Assembly: GCF_005925325.1 (NCBI RefSeq) | Contig: NZ_SRMP01000001.1 | Coordinates: forward strand, 248,001-312,000 | Origin: Pedobacter helvus | Lineage (GTDB): Bacteria > Bacteroidota > Bacteroidia > Sphingobacteriales > Sphingobacteriaceae | Reading direction: 5' to 3' | DNA length: 64,000 nucleotides | Shown here: piece by piece, positions 44,888 to 53,357 of the stretch | Numbering within the stretch: the stretch's first letter is position 1 | How the letters are laid out: every line of letters begins with the position of its first letter | The notes under the pieces: model-generated | What the model was told of the DNA's origin: nothing | Database searches by the model: none | Seen by the model: only the letters and a program-made list of their open reading frames with translations | Position numbers and translations under genes: made by a program

Positions 44888-47338
44888 ATGTTTAAAGAAA
44901 TTAAAAATAGATATCTCAGGTATTTAATCATCTTTATATATTTCATTATTTTATTCTTCTGCGCACTGCAAATCAACTTTTTATGGCTTTTCGGTTATTC
45001 GCCTTCTTATGCTGATATTAAAAGTCCGTCACAGAGAGTTGGTTCAGAATTATATACCTCAGACGGCAAGTTAATTGGCCGTTACTTTAAAGAAAACCGT
45101 ACGCCTGTAGAGTTTAAAGATATTTCTAAAAACGTAGTAAATGCGCTAATCGCAACTGAGGATGTTCGCTTTTACAAACATTCAGGTATAGATATCCAAG
45201 CTTTGGGAAGAGCAGTGGTAGGTTTAGGTAAAGAAGGTGGAGCAAGTACTATTACACAACAATTGGCGAAAAACCTGTACAGAACCCGCTACAATAAATC
45301 TTCTGGATTGGCAAAAAAAATCCCCTTGGTTAGAACTATTGTTCCTAAATTAAAAGAGTGGATGACAGCCATTAAGTTAGAGTCTAATTACAGCAAAGAC
45401 GATATTTTAACCATGTACCTTAACACGGTTTCTTTTGGAAATAACACTTACGGAATTAAAACAGCAGCTCGTATTTACTTCAATAAGCAGACAGATCAAT
45501 TGAACGTACCTCAATCGGCGCTATTGGTAGGCATGTTAAAGGCTACTACTTCTTACAATCCTATCAAAAACCCAGAAAAATCATTAGCAAGAAGAAATGT
45601 GGTTATTTCTCAAATGAATAAATACAACTACATTACTAAAGAAGCAGCCAACACCTACAAAACCGCACCTATAGGTATTGAAGTTGGTAATGACGAAGAA
45701 ACCAGCGATGGCGACTCGTACCTTAGAGCAGCGGTTGACAAGTATTTAGAGAAATGGTGCGAGGAAAACAATTACGATCTTTATGAAGATGGCTTAAAAA
45801 TCTACACTACCATTGATTCTAAATTGCAAGGATATGCAGAAGATGCTGTGAAAGATCAAATGCGCATTTTGCAACGTCGATTTTACAGTGTTTGGGGTAA
45901 CGAAGATCCTTGGGAAGACAGCGAACGTAAGAAAGTAGATTATCCTGATAGGGCAAAAAAATCACTGCCTATCTACGCTACGTTACAGAAGAAATTTGCA
46001 AACCAACCCGATTCTGTTGATGCTTATTTTAACAAGAAAAAGAAGATGCGAATTTTCACCTACAAAGGTGATAGAGACACCTTGTTTTCTACTATGGATT
46101 CTATACGTTACTACGGTAAAATTTTAAATACCGGCATGATGACGCTAGAACCAAAAAGTGGTAAAATAAAAGTTTGGGTGGGCGGTATAGACCATAAATA
46201 CTTTAAATATGACCACGTTAATCAGTCGAAACGCCAAGCTGGGTCTACTTTTAAACCGTTTGCTTATTTAGCTGCGCTGGAAAGCGGCATGAGCCCATGT
46301 GATAAATTCACCGATAAACCTGTTCGTATTGCTTATCAGGATAAAGGCGAAACCAAATACTGGGAGCCTAAAAATGCAGATTGGAGTTACAGCTACCAAG
46401 ATATGTCGTTACGTTGGGCAATGGGGCGCTCCGTGAATACAGTAACAGCTCAGGTAACTGAAAAAGTGGGCTGGGAAAATGTAGTGAAATGGGCTCACGA
46501 ATGTGGTATCGACAGTCATTTAGAGTCTGTACCTTCTGTAAGTTTAGGTTCTAACGATGTTACTGTTTACGAAATGGTGAAAGCTTACGGTACTTTCCTG
46601 AACGAAGGCAACAAAGTTGATCCAATTCTGGTAGAAAAAATCACAGACAGAAACGACAATGTGATAGAGGAATTTACCGCTAAATTTAAGCGTGCACTTA
46701 GTGAAGAAATTGCTTGGCTAATGCTGTACATGTTTAGAGGTAGCATCGAAGAACCTCGCGGAACTTCGCAAGCCTTATGGGAATGGAATACTTTATTTAA
46801 AAAGAATAATCAAATTGGTGGTAAAACCGGAACTTCATCTGATTACGTAGATGCTTGGTACATGGGAATTACCAAAGACCTGGTTACCGGCGTTTGGGTA
46901 GGTTGCGACGAAAGAACTGCACACTTCAAAAACGGAGAGCAAGGTGAAGGTTCTAGAACTGCACTTCCTATTTTCGCTAAATTTATGGAAAAGGTTTACC
47001 AAGACCCATTGAGCGGCTACACCTACGGACAATTTCCTAAAGCAAAAGTAGAAATTACACGTACCTACAACTGCCCTACACCTCGTCCACCGGTTGATAC
47101 TGTTTCTACCGACTCTGTGGTAGTAGATTCGGTAGACTTAGACATGGCATTGCCAGAACCTATCGATATCAAGGTAGAACCAGCCACTACAAAAGTGGAA
47201 GAAAAAAAACCAACTACAGAGAACCAACCGAAACAAGAAGCCACCACTCCTCCTCTTACTAGAAAAGAAGAGCGAGAATTAAAAAGAAAACAGAAAAAGG
47301 AACAAAAAGAGAAAGAAAAAAACGAGAAAAACAATTAA
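44888..47338 (+). CDS. Penicillin-binding protein 1A, bifunctional transglycosylase/transpeptidase
   Basis: The 816-residue enzyme polymerises and cross-links peptidoglycan. After an N-terminal membrane anchor (about 10-35), the GT51 domain shows the catalytic Glu91 in IATEDVRFYKHSG. The transpeptidase has Ser453 in STFK, SVN in GRSVNTV and KTGTSSD near 650. The C-terminal tail of about 70 residues is extremely rich in Lys, Glu and Pro, as in other Bacteroidota homologues, and would extend into the periplasm. The outer-membrane zincin-barrel gene follows 56 nt later. Confidence 0.95.
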   Translation: MFKEIKNRYLRYLIIFIYFIILFFCALQINFLWLFGYSPSYADIKSPSQRVGSELYTSDGKLIGRYFKENRTPVEFKDISKNVVNALIATEDVRFYKHSGIDIQALGRAVVGLGKEGGASTITQQLAKNLYRTRYNKSSGLAKKIPLVRTIVPKLKEWMTAIKLESNYSKDDILTMYLNTVSFGNNTYGIKTAARIYFNKQTDQLNVPQSALLVGMLKATTSYNPIKNPEKSLARRNVVISQMNKYNYITKEAANTYKTAPIGIEVGNDEETSDGDSYLRAAVDKYLEKWCEENNYDLYEDGLKIYTTIDSKLQGYAEDAVKDQMRILQRRFYSVWGNEDPWEDSERKKVDYPDRAKKSLPIYATLQKKFANQPDSVDAYFNKKKKMRIFTYKGDRDTLFSTMDSIRYYGKILNTGMMTLEPKSGKIKVWVGGIDHKYFKYDHVNQSKRQAGSTFKPFAYLAALESGMSPCDKFTDKPVRIAYQDKGETKYWEPKNADWSYSYQDMSLRWAMGRSVNTVTAQVTEKVGWENVVKWAHECGIDSHLESVPSVSLGSNDVTVYEMVKAYGTFLNEGNKVDPILVEKITDRNDNVIEEFTAKFKRALSEEIAWLMLYMFRGSIEEPRGTSQALWEWNTLFKKNNQIGGKTGTSSDYVDAWYMGITKDLVTGVWVGCDERTAHFKNGEQGEGSRTALPIFAKFMEKVYQDPLSGYTYGQFPKAKVEITRTYNCPTPRPPVDTVSTDSVVVDSVDLDMALPEPIDIKVEPATTKVEEKKPTTENQPKQEATTPPLTRKEERELKRKQKKEQKEKEKNEKNN

Positions 47339-47393
47339 TCGTCACTACTTTCCAATAAGCTCTCATTACGCATTGCCTTAAAATTATTCGTAT

Positions 47394-50300
47394 ATGAACA
47401 ATTTTCTAAAAAAAGCCACTTTAATTTTATCAATTGCATTGTTAGGTATTTCGGTATCTAAAGCGCAATATTTCGGACAAAATAAGGTTCGTTATAAAAA
47501 TGAAAAATTCAAAGTGATGGAAACCCCACATTTTGATATCTACTATTATCTGAAAAACGATAAGGTGGTTAAGAAATTTGCCCAAGACGCAGAAACTTGG
47601 TACAAAATGCATCAGGAGATTTTTAGGGATACTTTCTTTAAGAAAAATCCGATCATTCTTTACAACAACCATCCGGATTTCCAACAAACTACCGCATTAC
47701 AAGGTGAAATTGGTGTGGGTACAGGTGGTGTTACCGAAGCTTTCAAAAATAGGGTAATTATGCCTGTGATGGATTTGGGAAGCCAAACCAGACACGTTTT
47801 AGGCCACGAGTTGGTACACGCTTTTCAATACCATTTGTTGTTGGAAAAGGATTCAATTCCATTAGAAGCTGTAGGACAAACACCCTTATGGATGGTTGAA
47901 GGTATGGCCGAATATCTTTCTGTAGGTAAAAAAGATGCCTTTACGTCGATGTGGATGCGTGACGCGTTATTAAACAGAGATATTCCTTCATTAAAAGACC
48001 TCACCAATTCTAACAAATATTTCCCATATCGTTATGGTCAAGCTTTCTGGACGTTTGTAGGTTCGCTTTATGGAGATACTACTATTGTACCTTTATTTAA
48101 AGCTACTGCCAAATTCGGTTACGAAAATGGTATCAGATACACTTTTGGTTACGATGACAGAACTTTATCAGGTTTATGGAAAAATGCAATTGAACAGCAT
48201 TACAGACCAATGTTAAGGCCTGACAGTTCGCAAATCAAAATATCTGGAGCAAAAATTATTGACAATAAAAATGCAGGGAATATGAACGTTGCTCCTGCCA
48301 TCAGTCCAGACGGGAAATATCTAGCCTTCTTATCAGAGAAGGATTTGTTCGGCATAGATCTGTTCTTGGCAGATGCAAAAACTGGAAAGATCATCAGAAA
48401 ACTGAGCAGTCAAATTTCCAGTAGTCATATCGATGATTTCAACTTTTTAGAATCTGCTGGTGCTTGGTCGCCAGATAGCAAGAAATTTGCCTTCAGCATC
48501 TTCAGTAAGGGTCGCAATAAAATGCTAGTGATTGACATCGCCAATGGAAAAACACTTTTAAACACTGGCATGGATAAAGTTGAGCAATTTGGCAACCTCA
48601 CTTGGTCTCCAAACGGAAAAGACATTGCTTTTTCTGGCATGGTAGAAGGTCAGAGTGATATTTTCTCTTACAACTTTGACACTAAACAAGTTACCCAAAT
48701 TACTAACGACGAATATTCTGATTATGCACCAAGCTACTCTCCAGATGGCAAGAAAATAGTTTTCTCTTCTGACAGAGCCGCCGTACAATCTGGAAATTTA
48801 GCCGCAGTTAATCCAATTAACCTTACTATTTACGATATTGAAACTAAAGCTTTAAGCAATGTTCCTGTTTTTGCAGGTGCCAACAACCTTAATGCACAGT
48901 TTTCTGGCGACAGCAAACGTATTTTTTTCCTTTCTAACCGCGATGGTTTCAGAAACTTATACGAATACAATTTAGAAAACAGTAATCTTAAACAGCTTAC
49001 CGATTATTTTACTGGTATCAGCGGTATCACAGAATTCTCTCCTGCTATCACCGTTTCAAGAAATGACGATATCATTTACAGTTATTACCGTTACCAACGA
49101 TATACGCTTTACAATTCAGCTTATAGCAATTTTAGGGCTAAAGACGTAAACGCTAACGATGTTAATTTCGATGCAGCAATACTTCCTCCAAAAGAAAACG
49201 TGGGAGTAAATGTGGTAAATTCTAACCTAGGCAATTTTAACAGGTTCGAACGCACACATTTAGACTCATTGAGAAACATCCCTTATCGTCCTAAATTCCG
49301 TTTAGATTATTTAGCTAACAGCGGTGGCGTTGGCGTAAGCACCAGTCGCTTTGGAACAGGTATGCAAGGCGGTGTAATGGGTATGTTTAGTGACATTGTT
49401 GGTCAGAACCAAATTGTTGCTAACCTAGCTATCAATGGCGAGATCCAAGATTTCGGAGGAATGGCTGCCTACATTAACCAAGCTAGTCGCATCAATTGGG
49501 GAGGCGCCGTATCACATATCCCTTATATCACTGGTTTTTTAAGTAGAGATATTATCAGAGACAGTCCACAAGACAATCCATACCTCGTAGAGCGGACTAA
49601 CATTTTAAGAACTTTTGAGGATCAAATTCAGTTGTTTGCAGCTTATCCGTTCAATAAAGCTCATCGCTTTGAATTAGGAGGAGCAGTTTCTAGATATAGC
49701 TATGGCGTAACTCGTTTTAATAACTATTACCAATTGACATCAGACAGTACGCAAATAATAGGTTACGCAGGATCTGATCGCGAAAAAGTAGGCACAGATG
49801 AAATTGAAAACTCATTGGGCACTCGTTTGAGATCATTTAATATCTTCCAAACCAATGCTTACTTTGTTGGAGACAATTCAATTTTTGGAGTTACAGCACC
49901 ATTAGATGGTTTTAGATATAGAATTGGTGCAGAGCGATATTTTGGTGATTACAATTTCACCGCCGTGGCTATCGACTTGAGAAAGTACTTTAGAATTAAG
50001 CCCGTTACCATAGCTGTTAGGTCATATAATTATCTGCGTTTAGGAAGAGATGGAGAAAACCTCTACCCTCTTTATGCTGGTTACAATTATCTTATTAGAG
50101 GATACGAGCCCAATTCATTCTATAATAATCAGAGCGCAAATACAGGTTCTTTTGACATTAACCAATTATCGGGAAGTAAATTAGCAATATTTAATTTTGA
50201 GATCAGGTTACCTTTTACTGGTCCTAAGAAACTGGCACAAATTCCTTCCAGTTTCTTGTTTACTGATTTGAATTTATTTTTTGATGCTGGTGTAGCTTGG

Positions 50301-50531
50301 ACAGAAGATACAGAAGTTAAATTCAAAAGCACACCTTCTACAACTCGTATTGGCACCTATCCAAACGGACAGCAATATCTAATTGAGCGTGTACCTGCGC
50401 TAAGTGCTGGTATTTCTGTAAGAGTAAATCTATTTGGAGCGATGATTTTGGAACCTTACTACGCTTTCCCTTTTACTCGTAAAGATGTAAGTGGCGGTGT
50501 ATTTGGTTTAACCTTTGCACCAGGATGGTAG
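47394..50531 (+). CDS. Outer-membrane protein with HELVH zincin, PD40 propeller and beta-barrel
   Basis: The 1045-residue protein starts with a signal peptide (ending VSKAQ). The N-terminal part up to about 245 is a peptidase-MA-like domain with the zinc motif HELVH at 138-142 and a third ligand candidate in WMVEGMAEY. A WD40-like beta-propeller (PD40) follows at about 285-560, with repeats such as SPDGKYLAFLSEKD and SPDGKKIVFSSDRA. The last 400 residues are beta-rich and end in FTRKDVSGGVFGLTFAPGW, an outer-membrane barrel of the surface-antigen/BamA type. The job is unknown: a surface protease, or an assembly factor. It follows PBP1A by 56 nt and ends at a strong terminator. Confidence 0.88.
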   Translation: MNNFLKKATLILSIALLGISVSKAQYFGQNKVRYKNEKFKVMETPHFDIYYYLKNDKVVKKFAQDAETWYKMHQEIFRDTFFKKNPIILYNNHPDFQQTTALQGEIGVGTGGVTEAFKNRVIMPVMDLGSQTRHVLGHELVHAFQYHLLLEKDSIPLEAVGQTPLWMVEGMAEYLSVGKKDAFTSMWMRDALLNRDIPSLKDLTNSNKYFPYRYGQAFWTFVGSLYGDTTIVPLFKATAKFGYENGIRYTFGYDDRTLSGLWKNAIEQHYRPMLRPDSSQIKISGAKIIDNKNAGNMNVAPAISPDGKYLAFLSEKDLFGIDLFLADAKTGKIIRKLSSQISSSHIDDFNFLESAGAWSPDSKKFAFSIFSKGRNKMLVIDIANGKTLLNTGMDKVEQFGNLTWSPNGKDIAFSGMVEGQSDIFSYNFDTKQVTQITNDEYSDYAPSYSPDGKKIVFSSDRAAVQSGNLAAVNPINLTIYDIETKALSNVPVFAGANNLNAQFSGDSKRIFFLSNRDGFRNLYEYNLENSNLKQLTDYFTGISGITEFSPAITVSRNDDIIYSYYRYQRYTLYNSAYSNFRAKDVNANDVNFDAAILPPKENVGVNVVNSNLGNFNRFERTHLDSLRNIPYRPKFRLDYLANSGGVGVSTSRFGTGMQGGVMGMFSDIVGQNQIVANLAINGEIQDFGGMAAYINQASRINWGGAVSHIPYITGFLSRDIIRDSPQDNPYLVERTNILRTFEDQIQLFAAYPFNKAHRFELGGAVSRYSYGVTRFNNYYQLTSDSTQIIGYAGSDREKVGTDEIENSLGTRLRSFNIFQTNAYFVGDNSIFGVTAPLDGFRYRIGAERYFGDYNFTAVAIDLRKYFRIKPVTIAVRSYNYLRLGRDGENLYPLYAGYNYLIRGYEPNSFYNNQSANTGSFDINQLSGSKLAIFNFEIRLPFTGPKKLAQIPSSFLFTDLNLFFDAGVAWTEDTEVKFKSTPSTTRIGTYPNGQQYLIERVPALSAGISVRVNLFGAMILEPYYAFPFTRKDVSGGVFGLTFAPGW

Positions 50532-50561
50532 ATATCAAGTAAAAATTCGAAAGTCTTTCTT

Positions 50562-50599
50562 AAAAAGCGAGCGTTAGAAAACCCTAACGCTCGCTTTTT
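50562..50599. terminator. Strong bidirectional intrinsic terminator
   Basis: A perfect 16-bp stem (AAAAAGCGAGCGTTAG at 50562-50577 and its complement at 50584-50599) with loop AAAACC ends in A- and T-runs on the two strands. It separates the outer-membrane zincin gene from the convergent GIY-YIG gene. Confidence 0.95.
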
Positions 50600-50600
50600 T

Positions 50601-50945
50601 TTATACCGCAAGCGGCAATATAGATTGATTATTTATTTTCTGATGGATGTGCAAGCTTTCGAAATCCAGTCCAATAGTTAAATCAATCCAATCTGGATTA
50701 CAGGCACGAACCAATCTTTCTTTTTGCGCCCTAGTAAATCTACTAACAGTTTTAAACCTACTCAATGCTTGAGCCTCTGTCTTAAACTCTTCGAAATAAA
50801 CCAAACGAGTTAACTGCTGTGCACTATCGAAAAATAGATTCGGCATTTTCTTGTAGAAATCTAATGTCTTCATTAAATCAGCGCTCATACCTACGTGTAA
50901 AACTGTACGATTTCTGTCGGTAACGATGTAAACTATCTTTTTCAT
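50601..50945 (-). CDS. GIY-YIG nuclease-fold protein with altered catalytic residues
   Basis: The 114-residue protein aligns by eye with the short GIY-YIG proteins of the UPF0213 type: YIVTDRNRTVLHVGMSADLMKTLDFYKK, then LVYFEEFKTEAQALSRFKTVSRFTRAQKERLVRACNPDWIDL. The first tyrosine is kept but the second motif YxG is HVG, the arginine helix has no Arg in place, and the family's glutamate in AxxREK is replaced by Phe in ALSRFK. It is therefore probably not a nuclease. It is divergent from the XRE-S24 regulator across the operator region. Confidence 0.75.
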   Translation of the reverse strand: MKKIVYIVTDRNRTVLHVGMSADLMKTLDFYKKMPNLFFDSAQQLTRLVYFEEFKTEAQALSRFKTVSRFTRAQKERLVRACNPDWIDLTIGLDFESLHIHQKINNQSILPLAV

Positions 50946-50967
50946 GAAACAACAATTAAGGTTAAAA

Positions 50968-51047
50968 ACTAATTATATTAGATATTATTTGGCAGTTCAA
51001 ATTATAATTACTAATTTTATTGGCACAATAATACTAACAATTTTAGT
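50968..51047. promoter_or_regulatory. Three ACTAA-N5-TTAGT operator-like repeats
   Basis: ACTAA-N5-TTAGA at 50968-50982, ACTAA-N5-TTGGC at 51010-51024 and ACTAA-N5-TTAGT at 51033-51047 share the left half-site, and the last is a perfect inverted repeat. They fill the divergent gap between the GIY-YIG gene and the XRE-S24 gene. Binding by the XRE-S24 protein is inferred from position. Confidence 0.55.
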
Positions 51048-51076
51048 AAAAACAAATTTATTTTAAATTATTTTGT

Positions 51077-51853
51077 ATGTCTAACATTTCAGCCAACCTT
51101 AAATACCTTAGAAAGAAAAAAGGTTTAACACAACAGCAATTTGCTGACAATATGGAAATTAAGCGATCTTTAATAGGCGCTTATGAAGAAGACAGGGCAG
51201 AACCGAAATACGATTTACTAAAAAAAATAGCAGAATATTTCGAATTAACAATTGATGAATTCATCAACGAAAAGATTAACGATAACTGGAAACCTCAACC
51301 TAAAAGCCAGGGCTCAAACCTGAGAGTATTAAGTATATCGGTGGATAAAGATGATAACGAAAATATTGAACTGGTTCCTGTTAAGGCTAGCGCTGGTTAT
51401 CTAAACGGTTTTTCAGACCCTCAATACATTCAAGATCTACCGAAATTTCAACTACCTATCCCTTCTTTAAAACAAGGCACCTACAGAGCTTTTGAAATTA
51501 AAGGCGATTCCATGTTGCCAATTCAATCGGGCAGTATTATTATAGGTGAATATCTAGATAATTGGAATGACATCAAGATTGGTGAAACCTATGTAATTAT
51601 CAGCAAAAATGAAGGTGTGGTTTACAAAAGAGCAGGCAATAAGTTTAAAGAAGAAAGAGAGCTGAAATTAATATCTGATAATAAAGTTTATGATCCTTAC
51701 TCGATTCCGGCAGAAGATATTTTAGAAATATGGAAAGCCAAAGCATACCTTTCAACAGCTTTGCCAGAACCAACTCCAGAACCTACTATCGAGACGCTTT
51801 CTACTATGATGGCACAAATGCAAAAATCAATTTCTCAGTTGAATAAGAATTAA
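51077..51853 (+). CDS. XRE family regulator with S24 (LexA/CI-like) peptidase domain
   Basis: The 258-residue protein has an XRE helix-turn-helix (about 6-60, KYLRKKKGLTQQQFADNMEIKRSLI) and a C-terminal S24 domain. The serine-lysine dyad is visible as Ser145 in IKGDSMLP and Lys184 in VVYKRAG, and Ala106-Gly107 in KASAGYLNG is the natural self-cleavage site. It could be a CI-like repressor that cleaves itself upon RecA activation, or a stress regulator of Bacteroidota without such cleavage. No phage or umuDC gene is near. Three repeats in the upstream gap suggest autoregulation. Confidence 0.9.
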   Translation: MSNISANLKYLRKKKGLTQQQFADNMEIKRSLIGAYEEDRAEPKYDLLKKIAEYFELTIDEFINEKINDNWKPQPKSQGSNLRVLSISVDKDDNENIELVPVKASAGYLNGFSDPQYIQDLPKFQLPIPSLKQGTYRAFEIKGDSMLPIQSGSIIIGEYLDNWNDIKIGETYVIISKNEGVVYKRAGNKFKEERELKLISDNKVYDPYSIPAEDILEIWKAKAYLSTALPEPTPEPTIETLSTMMAQMQKSISQLNKN

Positions 51854-52027
51854 TAATTTAGTCATAGATGCACAGATATTTTTTTTCATCCATTATCGTG
51901 AAGTTTTCAATCCGTGCAGCTGTGGCTACTAAAAACAATTAACATTTTTTAACAGAGTTGACTTTAAACTTCTCACCAACTTTTTCATCTCAATCATAAA
52001 TAACAATGAAACTTAAATAATTGAGAA

Positions 52028-52492
52028 ATGAAAAAATTATTGTTTACTGTAGCTTTTGCTGTACTAGGTTTTACAGCTAGCTATGCGCAACAGACAGAAA
52101 AAACTGAAAGAGCAGATAGAGCTAAGAGAACCGAAAGAAGAGAGAGAGTTAAATTATCAGCGGACGAAAGAGCTGAAAAATCAGCAAGTGCGTTACAAAC
52201 AAAATTAAGTTTGAGCGCCGATCAAAAAGCCAAGATCAAGCAAATAGAACTTGAAAGGATCAAGGAACAAGATCAAGCTCGTAAAAAAGATGCAGAAGCA
52301 ATGAAGGATAGGTTTGAGGAAAGAAAAGCCTCAATGAAAGCGCATCAAGATAAAATCGATGCTGTTTTAACAGCAGAACAGAAAACAAAACTAGCTGCTT
52401 CTAGAGAAGAGATGAGAGGCAAAATGAAAGAGCGCTTGAAAGATAGGAAAGATAGACCTCATAGAGCCATAAAAACTCAGGAAGGCAAATAG
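52028..52492 (+). CDS. Spy/LTXXQ-like periplasmic helical protein
   Basis: The 154-residue protein has a signal peptide (MKKLLFTVAFAVLGFTASYAQ) and a highly charged helical body: LSADQKAKIKQIELERIKEQDQARKKDAEAMKD and DAVLTAEQKTKLAASREEMRG. The two LxxxQK elements resemble the LTxxQ repeat of Spy/CpxP-type periplasmic stress chaperones, and the protein looks like the DUF4890-type Bacteroidota proteins. A chaperone role is inferred. It is monocistronic with a repeat element and a hairpin terminator after it. Confidence 0.72.
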   Translation: MKKLLFTVAFAVLGFTASYAQQTEKTERADRAKRTERRERVKLSADERAEKSASALQTKLSLSADQKAKIKQIELERIKEQDQARKKDAEAMKDRFEERKASMKAHQDKIDAVLTAEQKTKLAASREEMRGKMKERLKDRKDRPHRAIKTQEGK

Positions 52493-52513
52493 CCACCACA
52501 CATTCGAGTAACC

Positions 52514-52604
52514 CTCATTTCGACTGAAGCGCAGCGGAATGGAGAAATCTAATAGGCAACTTAAAACTGCTGGATTTCTCCTCCTAAAGTAGTTCGAAAT
52601 GACG
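52514..52604. repeat. MITE-like imperfect inverted repeat with nested arms
   Basis: An outer CATTTCGACT / AGTAGTTCGAAATGACG pair (around 52516-52525 and 52588-52604) and an inner perfect pair GGAGAAATC (52541-52549) / GATTTCTCC (52573-52581) flank a loop. I recall similar CATTTCGACTGAAGCG sequences as dispersed repeats in Sphingobacteriaceae, from memory only. It lies between convergent genes. Confidence 0.6.
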
Positions 52605-52620
52605 TAACGTTGAAAGTGAA

Positions 52621-52651
52621 GGCTTACGAAGTTTTAAAAACTTCGTAAGCC
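52621..52651. terminator. Perfect 15-bp hairpin between convergent genes
   Basis: GGCTTACGAAGTTTT (52621-52635) and its exact complement (52637-52651) flank a single A. It lies between the Spy-like gene and the convergent SGNH hydrolase gene and ends 10 nt before the latter's stop codon. A terminator is likely, without a long T-run. Confidence 0.8.
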
Positions 52652-52661
52652 TTATGATAAA

Positions 52662-53351
52662 CTACTTCAAATAACCACCTTTTTCCAGCACTTCTTTCCA
52701 AACTTCATAGCCAGCTGAGATTAAGTGCAAACCATCTTTAGTTAGTTCTGCCCTCAATTTTTTATCAGCATCTAAAAAGTGAGGATACAAATCGATCACA
52801 GTAACTTTCTTTGCTGTAAACTTTCTGATTTCATCATTCAGATAGAGAATATGTTCATCTTTACCATAATGGTTTTTAAATTTCTCGAATGAGGCATTAA
52901 CTGGCAACATGGTATAAAAATAGATCTGGGTTTTCTTCGAACCTTTCCTAATTCGCTCGATAATCGTTTTATAATTTCTTAATATCAAGCTATCAGGAAT
53001 ATTTCTAGAAATATCATTGATACCGATGAGCACAAAAACCTTTGCCGGTTTCCTATCAATCACCTCTTGCAAACGTTCTAAAACTCCAAAAGTAATATCA
53101 CCAGAAATACCTCTATTTTTAGCTTGAGGCAAATTCAATAGCTTACTCCAATTGGTTCCTGCAGTAATGCTATTTCCTAGGAAAACATATTCTTTTTTAG
53201 CAATTGGCTCTGAACTAAACTTCTGCACCAATTCTTTGTACTTCCCTGGACGATAAGTACTATCGTAAGGTTTGGTTTGAGCATTCACTTTGCCAAACAA
53301 CAACAATGAAGCTAAGGCAGTTACGACGAAAAATCTATTTTTAGTAATCAT
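52662..53351 (-). CDS. SGNH/GDSL-type lipase or acylhydrolase
   Basis: The 229-residue exported esterase has a signal peptide ending KVNAQ. The SGNH blocks are present: Ser61 in FLGNSITAG, Gly84 in GISGD, Asn112 in GINDIS, and Asp/His in TKDGLHLISAGY near 206-209. It is related to sialate/platelet-activating-factor type acylhydrolases and could deacylate a lipid or a glycan. It is the last gene in the minus-strand phosphate-type cluster, with only 6 nt between it and GlpT, so one transcript is likely. Confidence 0.88.
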   Translation of the reverse strand: MITKNRFFVVTALASLLLFGKVNAQTKPYDSTYRPGKYKELVQKFSSEPIAKKEYVFLGNSITAGTNWSKLLNLPQAKNRGISGDITFGVLERLQEVIDRKPAKVFVLIGINDISRNIPDSLILRNYKTIIERIRKGSKKTQIYFYTMLPVNASFEKFKNHYGKDEHILYLNDEIRKFTAKKVTVIDLYPHFLDADKKLRAELTKDGLHLISAGYEVWKEVLEKGGYLK

Positions 53352-53357
53352 AATCTT

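Noticed and set aside
47065-47334. Minus-strand ORF of 89 codons
   Set aside because: It is the antisense of the Lys/Glu-rich tail of PBP1A; its Phe/Ser composition simply mirrors the AAA/GAA codons.
50601-51853. Prophage immunity region
   Set aside because: The CI-like regulator and its operators resemble phage control regions, but no integrase, structural or lysis gene occurs on either side.
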